Positions 1 through 8,028 of a stretch of 32,329 nt of DNA are shown here, one piece after another; within the stretch, counting starts at the first letter, position 1; each line of letters opens with the position of its first letter. The DNA comes from Verrucomicrobiota bacterium (GTDB taxonomy: Bacteria > Verrucomicrobiota > Verrucomicrobiia > Opitutales > Opitutaceae): assembly GCA_016209255.1 (NCBI GenBank), contig JACQWL010000226.1:1-32329 (forward strand), given 5' to 3'. A program made the position numbers and the translations under genes. A model generated the notes under the pieces. It had not been told where the DNA came from and did not search any database. It was given only the letters and a program-made list of their open reading frames with translations.

Positions 1-81
1 GTAGAGCGTAAGCACGGGCGCGGGCAGGGTGGCGGAGCCGACCGCTGCCGGCAGGCCGCGTCCGACCGCGCTCAGCAGAAT

Positions 82-2916
82 CTAGCGCGGCGGCGCACCG
101 GCGCACACCACGCCGGCGATTTGGGGCGGACCGCCGGGCTCCACGCGGCTGCGGGCCGAGAAGTTGATCAGACGCGACCGGTTGGGGGCGACCGTGAGTG
201 TCGCGGGCTCGCTCGTGAAGGTCTGGCCGGCGATGGTCACGATGGCGCGATAGACGCCGGCCTGGTCGACCCGAACGGCCGGCAGCCGCAGCATCGCAGC
301 CGTCGCGCCCGCCAGCGTGGCACCGTCACGCGTCCACCGATACACGGCTGGCTGGGTCGTTCCAATCGCGACCTGAAAAAACGCATCGCGGCCGGCCACG
401 ACCGTCTGGCTGCGCGGGCCGGCGGTGATGCCGGCGACTTCCGTGGGCGCGAAGCGGGCGAGGGCAGAGCGCGGCTGTCCGTTGACCCGATCGAACGCGC
501 CGCCGAGCCACAGCCGGCCGTCCCCCGCGAGCAGGGCGGTCGCGGCGTAGCCGTTGCTTGACCCCTGGCGCAGTTGCGGCGCGAGATTCAGATCCGGCCA
601 GCCTTCGGCGTTGTAACGGCGCCCGTTCGAGAAAAATGATCCATCAGCGAGCCGGCGCGCGCCGCTCGCAATGGTTTCGGGCGGCGGCTGAAACGCCGGA
701 TCGACGGAGCCGTCGGCGCGCAGGCGGAGCACGCCGGCCTGCCAGCGGCCGCGCGTGATCGCGCTGCCGAAAACAAAAGCGCGGCCGTCCGGCAGGGGCA
801 GCGCGGCGTTCGGATAGTGGAGGGTGGCGAGATCGGGCGCGTAGGCGGCATCAGGTTTCCCGTCATCCAGCAGGCGCACCAGACCGGGACGCGCCTCGCC
901 GTCGACGCGCGAAAACGCACCCGCGACGAGCAGGCGGCCGCCGGCGAGGGGTTGCACGGCGTCGATGACATTCGGGCGGCCACCGCCGATCGGAATCGGC
1001 ATGACGACGTCGGCGGGAAGCGCCGCACCGGTGGCGTCCATCGGCAGGATGATGAAGCGAGTGAAGCGGGTGAACACCGTGGACAGCGTGGTGAGGCGCT
1101 GCCCGTCGGCGCCCAGCCAGATGAGTTTCAGGTTTTCTTCGCGATTGCTGTCGGGTTCGAACGCGGAGACGAGAATGCGGCCGTCGGGCATCGCCGCGTG
1201 CCAGTTGGTATTGATCGCTTCGAGCTTGGCGGGAAAGGCGAAGCTGGGGTCGACGCGGCCGTCGAGCTGCAGGCGCACGATTTGCGCGACGTAGCGGTGA
1301 AAGCCGTCTTCGAGGGCGGGACCGACCGTCATCTGCCGGACAATCATCCGACCGTCGGGCGGGGCGAAGAGCAGTTCGCCGGCGGAGGGCGCATACGCCG
1401 GATCGAGCGCACCGCTGGCGAGGAATCGCGCCAGTCCGGCGCGCGGCTGGCCATCGATGTGCGTAAACGTGCCCGCGGCAATCACACGTCCGGTGGAGTC
1501 GGTTTCGAGGCGGTTCACGGTGCCCGTGTAACGGTGGGTGATCGTCGTGCCGAATGGCGTGAGAGCGCCCGCGTCCGCTGAACTTATGGCGAGCGTCGGA
1601 TCGACCAACGTCGGACCAAGAAAAATTGGCGCGATGGCCGCGTCGGCGGGTGCCGTGGCGTCGAAGGGAATTCGGTAGAACGACGAGTTGAGCACGAGGG
1701 TGCCCTGGACCACGAGCACGCGGCCGTCGGCGAAAGCGGCGAGCAGCCGGTGACCTTCGCGGGCGCCGGGCACGCGGCGCAGATCGCGCTCGAGCTGGCC
1801 GTTGACGCCGAGGGTGAAGACGGCGGGCGCGCCCAGGGCGTTCGCCGCGCCGACGGTCGCTTCGACGGCGAGCCGGCCGGACGGGAGCGGTGCGATGCGC
1901 GAGATGGACTTGAGTCCCGGAATCTGGATCGCGTAGGTGCGGTCGGGCACGCCCGCCGGGGTGTAGCGCGTGAGATTGCCGTTGCCCGCGAGCACGCTGC
2001 CGTCGGGCTGCACCGCAAGCAGTGAATAGCTTGTGCCGGTTGTGGGGGGAGCGAAGCGCGCGTCGATGGCGCCGCTGGCGAGGAGACGCGTGAAGAAATA
2101 CGTCGTGCGCCCGAGAGGCTCGTACGCCACCGCGCTGACCACCAGCGAGCCGTCGGCCGCGGCGGCGACGGCGCTCACGTTGAGCGATGCCGATGAGAGC
2201 GCGGGCGCGAAAGTGGCGTCGAGCGTGCCGTCGGCGTTGAGCCGCGCGAGGCCGTTGCGCGCCTGTCCGCCGATCGCGCGAAACGCGCCCCAGACGAGCA
2301 CCCGGCCGTCCGGCAGCCGCGCAACTCGCGGGTAACCGTCAATGGGAAGCGCGGCGAACGCAGCGTCCTTGCGCCCGTCGGAGCGCAGCCGGATGAACTT
2401 CGCAACCGGAACGACGGGACGTACGACGACCCCCGAGCCGTCCGGTTCACCCGGCGACGTGATGACGGCGGGATCCACGGGGTCGACCGGCACCAGGGGA
2501 AATGGCGGTTCGATTTGCGGCGGGGTGACAACGGCAAAGCCGACGCTTGACCCGATCAGCGCGACGACGCGGCCGTCGGGCAGCGGCGCAACGTCAGTCA
2601 CACGCTCGTCAGCGGAGAGGTCGGAGGCGAACGCCGCATCGGCGGTTCCATCAACCCCGAGCCGGGCGAGGCCGGGGGCGGTGGAGCCGTTGACGTGGGT
2701 GAAGTTGCCGTGGGCGAGGGTCTGTCCGCCCGTCGCGGCCACATACGAGGCGATGAGCAACATCGGGGCGTCGTTGACGATCGCGGGCGCAACGACCGGA
2801 TCGAGCAACCACGCCTGTGCGTGGAGAACGGCCGGCGTCGCGGCGGCGATCAGGCAGAAAGCGGCGCACGACGTGCGCCGAATGGCGCTCAAAATCTGCA
2901 TGGCAAACTGCAACAT
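82..2916 (-). CDS. Delta-60 repeat (DUF5122-like beta-propeller) surface protein with C-terminal Ig-like domain; in-frame TAG at 82-84, homologous reading frame continues to window edge
   Basis: Repeated 'LARLNADGTLDATFAP / PDGRVLVWGAF' motifs; signal peptide-like N-terminus from ATG at 2916 (MLQFAMQILSAIRR...) or 2901; Ig-like segment 'ITAGPRSQTVVAGRDAFFQVA..YRWTRDGATLAGAT'. Longer ORF start at 3129 overlaps the upstream regulator and is unlikely. Confidence 0.85.
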   Translation of the reverse strand: MLQFAMQILSAIRRTSCAAFCLIAAATPAVLHAQAWLLDPVVAPAIVNDAPMLLIASYVAATGGQTLAHGNFTHVNGSTAPGLARLGVDGTADAAFASDLSADERVTDVAPLPDGRVVALIGSSVGFAVVTPPQIEPPFPLVPVDPVDPAVITSPGEPDGSGVVVRPVVPVAKFIRLRSDGRKDAAFAALPIDGYPRVARLPDGRVLVWGAFRAIGGQARNGLARLNADGTLDATFAPALSSASLNVSAVAAAADGSLVVSAVAYEPLGRTTYFFTRLLASGAIDARFAPPTTGTSYSLLAVQPDGSVLAGNGNLTRYTPAGVPDRTYAIQIPGLKSISRIAPLPSGRLAVEATVGAANALGAPAVFTLGVNGQLERDLRRVPGAREGHRLLAAFADGRVLVVQGTLVLNSSFYRIPFDATAPADAAIAPIFLGPTLVDPTLAISSADAGALTPFGTTITHRYTGTVNRLETDSTGRVIAAGTFTHIDGQPRAGLARFLASGALDPAYAPSAGELLFAPPDGRMIVRQMTVGPALEDGFHRYVAQIVRLQLDGRVDPSFAFPAKLEAINTNWHAAMPDGRILVSAFEPDSNREENLKLIWLGADGQRLTTLSTVFTRFTRFIILPMDATGAALPADVVMPIPIGGGRPNVIDAVQPLAGGRLLVAGAFSRVDGEARPGLVRLLDDGKPDAAYAPDLATLHYPNAALPLPDGRAFVFGSAITRGRWQAGVLRLRADGSVDPAFQPPPETIASGARRLADGSFFSNGRRYNAEGWPDLNLAPQLRQGSSNGYAATALLAGDGRLWLGGAFDRVNGQPRSALARFAPTEVAGITAGPRSQTVVAGRDAFFQVAIGTTQPAVYRWTRDGATLAGATAAMLRLPAVRVDQAGVYRAIVTIAGQTFTSEPATLTVAPNRSRLINFSARSRVEPGGPPQIAGVVCAGAPPR

Positions 2917-2987
2917 AATCGCGACAGCGCCCCAACGCAATGGCCTAGTCGGCGGGACGTCCGGCCCGCAGCGGTTGCACACCGCCC

Positions 2988-3644
2988 TCAGCGCCGCTGG
3001 TCCTGCGCGTAGATCACCGCCGCCTCGGCCCGGCGGGAGACGTGAAGTTTCTCGAAGATGGTGCTGAGGTAATTCTTCACCGTCTTCTCGCTCAGCCCGA
3101 GTTTTGCGCCCGCCTCCTTGTTCGTGCACCCGTCGGCGATCAACGCGAGCACCCGCCGCTCCTGGGGCGAAAGCGAGCCAAGCGGGTCGCGCCCGCTGCC
3201 CGTGGCCTTCAGCAGCTGCATCACCCGCGCAGTGACGGCGGGATCGAGAATGGATTTGCCCGCGGCAACATCGCGAATCGCCTGAATCAGCCCGCGGCCA
3301 TCGATCTCCTTCAGCAAGTAGCCTTGCGCGCCGGCACTAATCGCCTCGGCCACCATCGCATCATCGACCGCGGAGGTGAGAATCAAGACGCGGGTCTCGG
3401 GCACGCGTTTCAAAATCTGCCGGCACGCCTCGAACCCGGTGCCGTCGGGCAGCCGGATGTCGAGCAGCGTCACGTCGGGGCGCAGCCGAACGCAGGCTTC
3501 GACCCCGGTGGCGACGTTCGCGGCCTCGGCCACGACTTGGAGCGCTGGCTCCGTGCCGAGCAGGGCGCGGAGACCCATGCGCACGACCTCGCTGTCGTCG
3601 ATGATCGCGACGGTGATCCGGGGTTTTTCCTCGTCCGTCGTCAC
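2988..3644 (-). CDS. NarL/LuxR-family two-component response regulator
   Basis: Receiver domain (VAIIDDSEVVRMGL, VTLLDIRLPDGTG) and LuxR HTH (LSPQERRVLALIADGCTNKEAGAKLGLSEKTVKNYLSTIFEKL). GTG start overlaps upstream kinase stop. Confidence 0.93.
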   Translation of the reverse strand: MTTDEEKPRITVAIIDDSEVVRMGLRALLGTEPALQVVAEAANVATGVEACVRLRPDVTLLDIRLPDGTGFEACRQILKRVPETRVLILTSAVDDAMVAEAISAGAQGYLLKEIDGRGLIQAIRDVAAGKSILDPAVTARVMQLLKATGSGRDPLGSLSPQERRVLALIADGCTNKEAGAKLGLSEKTVKNYLSTIFEKLHVSRRAEAAVIYAQDQRR

Positions 3645-4699
3645 ATCGGGGTGGAGTCGAGGATGGGAAGCGTGGCGAGGACGCGCGCGCCCTCGCCGGG
3701 CCGGCTCGTCACGCGCAGCGTCGCGCCGAGCTGCTCCGCGCGCGCCTGCATGTTGGCGAGGCCATGGCCCCCGTCGCGTCGCGCCGCGGAGTCGAAGCCG
3801 GCGCCGTTGTCCTGGATGAGCAGGCAGACCTCCTGATCGCTCTTGTGCACACGCAACGTCACGACGGAGGCTCCGCCATGGCGGAGCGCGTTGCTCACGG
3901 CCTCGCGGGCGATTTGCAGGGCCTGCAGGCTTTGCTCGGCGCTGAGCATGGCCGCCGCCTCGTCGTCGATCTTGATGTCGAAGCGTGCGTCGCGACCAGC
4001 CTGCAAATCGAGCAGCAGGGCGCCGAGGGCGTGCGAAAATCCGCCCCGGCGCAGATTTTCCGGCGCGAGCCCCGTGATGTAGGCGCGCACATCGCGAATG
4101 GTTTCGTTGAGACCGGCGCGCGTCTGCTCCAGCCGCCGATCGGCCTCGTCGGGATCGCTCTTCACGAGCGCACGCACCGACTCCAGCGTGAGCCCGATGG
4201 CGTAGAGGGACTGGATGATGCCGTCGTGCAAATCGCGCCCGATCCGGATTTTTTCGTCGACCGACTGGGTGAGCAGCTGCTGCTTCAACTGGGCGTCCTC
4301 CTCGGCCCGGCGTCGCACGTCGCGTTCGCGGGTCAGCTCCGCACCCTGCGCGACCGACGTTTCCGCGAGCATCGCGAGCGTCTTGATCTCGGATCGGGCG
4401 GTGGCATACGGCGGCGCCGAATCGGCGGAGCGCCCGCGCCGGAACGCGAGGCTGAAGATGAGCGTGACCGCCAGTGCGAAGGCGACGAGCGCCAGCGCCA
4501 GGGCGAGGCGCGGTGGCAGGGCGGCCAGTCGTGCGGTCGCTCCCGGGCTGGGCGGTGGAGTGGCGGCGTCCACGGTGACGGTGCGTTGGCTCGGGGCGGA
4601 GGCGTGCAGCCCGCGCCAGGCGGGCATGGCCAGCAGCGCCACGAGTGCGGCGAGCACGACGAGCAGACCCATTCCCAGGATGCGTGGCAGCGCGTTCAT
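3641..4699 (-). CDS. Membrane sensor histidine kinase (HisKA_3 / NarX-DesK type)
   Basis: N-terminal TM segments, 'IGRDLHDGIIQSLYAIGLTLE' phospho-His motif, 'DNGAGFD...GGHGLANMQARAEQLGA' HATPase. Alternative starts 4735, 4714. Confidence 0.9.
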   Translation of the reverse strand: MNALPRILGMGLLVVLAALVALLAMPAWRGLHASAPSQRTVTVDAATPPPSPGATARLAALPPRLALALALVAFALAVTLIFSLAFRRGRSADSAPPYATARSEIKTLAMLAETSVAQGAELTRERDVRRRAEEDAQLKQQLLTQSVDEKIRIGRDLHDGIIQSLYAIGLTLESVRALVKSDPDEADRRLEQTRAGLNETIRDVRAYITGLAPENLRRGGFSHALGALLLDLQAGRDARFDIKIDDEAAAMLSAEQSLQALQIAREAVSNALRHGGASVVTLRVHKSDQEVCLLIQDNGAGFDSAARRDGGHGLANMQARAEQLGATLRVTSRPGEGARVLATLPILDSTPM

Positions 4700-4786
4700 C
4701 GAATCACCCGGCATGCTGCCGGCCGAAACCGGCACGTCAAAACTTTCGACATTTCACCCGGGGCGGGTTTTGTTGCCCGGCTCTGC

Positions 4787-6316
4787 ATGAAGTCCTTCTA
4801 CATCACGACCGCCATCGACTATGTGAACGGTTCGCCCCACCTGGGCCACGCCTATGAAAAGGTGCTGACCGACGTCATCGCCCGGTTCCGGCGGCAGATG
4901 GGAGATCGGGTGAATTTCCTCACCGGCACGGACGAGCACGGGCAAAAGGTGCAGGCGAGCGCGCGCGAGCGGGGCATCGAGCCGCAGCAATACGTCGATG
5001 AGATCGCCGCGGAGTTTCGCGCGCTTTATGACCGGCTCGAGGTGTCCTACGACGATTTCATCCGCACGACCGAGCCGCGGCACAAGCAGGTTGTCCGGGA
5101 CTTCCTGCAGCGCCTCTACGATGCGGGCGAAATCTACCAGGCCGAATACCACGGGTTTTACAGCACGCGGCAGGAGCAATTCCTGCAGGAAAAGGATCGG
5201 CTGCCCGATGGCTCGTGGCCGGAGATCTTCGGCGAGGTCACGGAGATCGTAGAGCCGAATTACTTCTTCCGGCTGCGCAAGCACCAGGACTGGCTGGTCG
5301 ACTACCTGCACACGCACGAGGACTTTATTTTTCCGCGCTACCGGCAGAAGCAGGTGCTCGAGTTCCTGAAGGAGCCGTTGAACGATCTCTGCATCTCGCG
5401 GCCGAAGGAGCGGCTGGAATGGGGCATCCCGCTGCCGTTCGACGAAAACTACGTGACGTACGTCTGGTTCGATGCGCTGCTCAACTACTACTCCGGCGTC
5501 GTCGACAAGGGGCTCTGGCCGGCCGACTACAACGTCATCGGCAAGGACATTCTGGTGCCGCCGCACGCGGTTTACTGGCCGATCATGCTCCACGCGTCGG
5601 GCCTGCCGCCGCCAAAGGCGCTGCTCGTGCACGGGTGGTGGCTGCAAAGCGGCGCCAAGATGTCGAAAAGCACCGGTGAGACGGTCAACCCGCTCGAACT
5701 CATCGAGCGATTCGGGGTCGATGCCTTCCGCTATTTTCTCATTCGCGAGATGAACGTCGGGCAGGACAGCGAGTTCACCGTCGAGCAGTTCTTCGTCCGT
5801 TACAACAGCGAGCTCGCCAACAATCTCGGCAACCTCGTCAACCGCGCGCTCAACATGACGACGCGCTTCGCCGCCGGCGTCCTGCCCGCCGCCGGGGCGA
5901 TCGAGGATTACGAACGCGAACTGCATGACCTCTGGCCGAAGACATGCGATGAGGTCATCGCGCTGTGCGAGGGATTTCAGTTTCACACCGCCCTGGAGCG
6001 TACGATCGGTTTCGTGACCGCGACCAACGCCTACATCGAGAAGCGCGCACCGTGGAAGCTGGGCAAATCGATCGCGGCGACGGATCAGGAGCGGCTGCGC
6101 ACGGCCCTCGCCACGATTGCCGAGGCGTTGCGGCTCGCGGTCGCGCTGCTGCAGCACGTCATGCCCGCGACCACGGCAAAAATCAACGAAGTGCTCGGTT
6201 ATGTGCCGGGTCCGGACTGGCGCCGTGAACTGGATTGGGGCACGAAGTTGAACGGCGCGAAGGTCGCGGCGGCCCTGGTGCTGTTCCCGCGGCCGCAGCC
6301 GCCGAAGGCGGCGTAA
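4787..6316 (+). CDS. metG: Methionyl-tRNA synthetase (short form)
   Basis: MKSFYITTAIDYVNGSPHLGHAYEKVLTD (HIGH-like), KMSKSTGETVNP (KMSKS). Start chosen inside the longer 3764-6316 ORF. Confidence 0.96.
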   Translation: MKSFYITTAIDYVNGSPHLGHAYEKVLTDVIARFRRQMGDRVNFLTGTDEHGQKVQASARERGIEPQQYVDEIAAEFRALYDRLEVSYDDFIRTTEPRHKQVVRDFLQRLYDAGEIYQAEYHGFYSTRQEQFLQEKDRLPDGSWPEIFGEVTEIVEPNYFFRLRKHQDWLVDYLHTHEDFIFPRYRQKQVLEFLKEPLNDLCISRPKERLEWGIPLPFDENYVTYVWFDALLNYYSGVVDKGLWPADYNVIGKDILVPPHAVYWPIMLHASGLPPPKALLVHGWWLQSGAKMSKSTGETVNPLELIERFGVDAFRYFLIREMNVGQDSEFTVEQFFVRYNSELANNLGNLVNRALNMTTRFAAGVLPAAGAIEDYERELHDLWPKTCDEVIALCEGFQFHTALERTIGFVTATNAYIEKRAPWKLGKSIAATDQERLRTALATIAEALRLAVALLQHVMPATTAKINEVLGYVPGPDWRRELDWGTKLNGAKVAAALVLFPRPQPPKAA

Positions 6317-6417
6317 TCTTTCTCTTTCCTCCTTCTCTTAATCCCTGGTCGCCTTTGGCGCCGCCGAAGGCGGGTAAACTTTCTCCTGTTCCGACCAACC
6401 TGACGAAAGAGAAAGAT
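6316..6417. repeat. 13-bp perfect inverted repeat of pyrimidine/purine tracts bracketing the metG-menF spacer
   Basis: ATCTTTCTCTTTC (6316-6328) and GAAAGAGAAAGAT (6405-6417). Confidence 0.7.
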
Positions 6418-6441
6418 AAAGAGGAAAGACGAAAGATTCTC

Positions 6442-7908
6442 ATGACCATCCTTCCCCTGCAACCCGCCGAGCACGCCTCGCCCGAGGCGTTGCGGGCGTT
6501 TTTGGGCCAGTGCCGGGACGCGGCGCGCCGGGACGGCCACGCCAAGCTGGTGAGCATCTCGCTGGCCGTCGACGCGCTCGATCCGCTGGCGGTGCTGGAG
6601 TCGATCTTCGAGCCGCACGAACCGCATTTCTACACCGAGCGGCCCACGATCGAAAGCGCGATCGCCGGCGCCGAAATCGCCGCCGCGTACGAGACCAGTG
6701 GCCCGAGTCGCTTCGCGAGCGTACAAGGCTGGATCGATGACACGCTGGCGCACACGATTGCGGTCGGCGACGTCAACGCACCGTTTGGCGGACCGCATTT
6801 TTTTGCCGGGTTCACCTTTCGCGACGAGGTCGAGCCCGGGGAGCCGTTTCCGGCGGCGTTCATTTTCGTCCCGCGGTGGCAGGTGGCGCTGGCCGGGGCC
6901 ACGACGACGGCGGTGGCCAATCTCCTCGTCGCCGCCGACGCGGATCTCGCCGCCCTGACAGAGCGCGTCTGGCGGGCGCACGGAAAATTTTCCCGGTTTG
7001 AATATCGGGAAAACGGTGGCACGAGTGCCCCGCCTGTAGGTTTGGGGCAAAGGGATGAGCCTCACGGGCACGACGCCCGAGCCACCGCCGCCGCCTTCAC
7101 GACCCGCGAGGCGGGCGACTATCGCGCCGCCGTCGCGCAGGCAATCGCACGCGTGGAGGCGGGGGAGTTTCGGAAAATTGTCCTCGCCCGCGCGCAGGAT
7201 GTGGCGTCGGCGCAGGCGCTCCACCCGTTGCGGCTGCTGAACGGCCTGCGGCAGCGGTTTCCCGATTGCTACTCGTTCTCGTTCGCGAACGGCCGCGGCC
7301 CGAGCTTCATCGGCGCCAGTCCCGAGCGACTCGTGCGCGTGAGCAAGGGCGTGCTCGAAACCGAGGCGCTCGCGGGCTCGGCGCGCCGCGGCACGACCGC
7401 CAGCGAGGACGCCGCGCTGGCGTCCGCGCTGCTGCGCAGCGAGAAAGACATCCGCGAGCAGCGCGAAGTGCTCGACGACATTGTGGCGCGATTGACGCCA
7501 CTCGGCCTGACCCTGGAATTTCCGGCGCATCCGCAGGTGCGGCGGCTGGCCAACGTCCAGCATCTGCACACCCCGGTGTGCGCGATGCTGCCGGAAGGCG
7601 TGCGGCTGCTCGATGTGCTGGCGGCGATGCACCCGACACCGGCGGTCGGCGGCAGTCCGCGCGAAGCGGCGGTGGCGCGCATTCGCGAACTGGAGGGCTT
7701 TCCACGCGGGCTCTACGCCGGCGCGCTCGGCTGGCTCAACACGCGCGGGGGGGGCGAATTTTTTGTCGGCATCCGCTCGGCGCTGGTCGAGGGCTCCCGG
7801 GCCCGGACCTACGCCGGCGCGGGTATTGTTGCCGGCTCGACGCCGGAAAAGGAGTTTGCCGAAACGGAATTGAAGTTTAAGGCCATGCTCGACGCCCTGG
7901 TCGTGTAA
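6442..7908 (+). CDS. menF: Isochorismate synthase
   Basis: Chorismate-binding domain: GEFRKIVLARAQDV, FIGASPERLVRV, ETEALAGSARRG, HLHTPVCAML, HPTPAVGGSPR, YAGALGWLN, YAGAGIVAGSTPEKEFAETELKFKAML; followed by menD. Confidence 0.92.
   Translation: MTILPLQPAEHASPEALRAFLGQCRDAARRDGHAKLVSISLAVDALDPLAVLESIFEPHEPHFYTERPTIESAIAGAEIAAAYETSGPSRFASVQGWIDDTLAHTIAVGDVNAPFGGPHFFAGFTFRDEVEPGEPFPAAFIFVPRWQVALAGATTTAVANLLVAADADLAALTERVWRAHGKFSRFEYRENGGTSAPPVGLGQRDEPHGHDARATAAAFTTREAGDYRAAVAQAIARVEAGEFRKIVLARAQDVASAQALHPLRLLNGLRQRFPDCYSFSFANGRGPSFIGASPERLVRVSKGVLETEALAGSARRGTTASEDAALASALLRSEKDIREQREVLDDIVARLTPLGLTLEFPAHPQVRRLANVQHLHTPVCAMLPEGVRLLDVLAAMHPTPAVGGSPREAAVARIRELEGFPRGLYAGALGWLNTRGGGEFFVGIRSALVEGSRARTYAGAGIVAGSTPEKEFAETELKFKAMLDALVV
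7015..7086. repeat. 72-bp palindromic repeat-like insertion inside menF (24 codons, in frame)
   Basis: Terminal inverted GGTGGC (7015-7020) / GCCACC (7081-7086), internal hairpin CGGGC-ACGAC-GCCCG (7065-7079); encodes G-GTSAPPVGLGQRDEPHGHDARAT between the N-terminal region and the catalytic core. Confidence 0.6.
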
Positions 7909-7933
7909 TCCCTTTCTGCCGTGAGAATCCTTT

Positions 7934-7966
7934 GTCCCATGCTCGTTTTTCCCGCCGAGATGGGAC
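7934..7966 (+). terminator. Terminator/attenuator-like hairpin between menF and menD
   Basis: GTCCCAT-g-CTCG / tttttcccgc / CGAG-ATGGGAC followed by GTTTTC. Confidence 0.55.
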
Positions 7967-8028
7967 GTTTTCAAATGGGTTTGGCGCTGGCGCAGCGTCC
8001 GACGGAACCACGAAAAAACTAGGGCGCC

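Noticed and set aside
82-3129. Delta-60 protein starting at 3129 as in the ORF track
   Set aside because: The first ~71 residues overlap the response regulator gene and lack a signal peptide; ATG 2916 gives a proper exported N-terminus.
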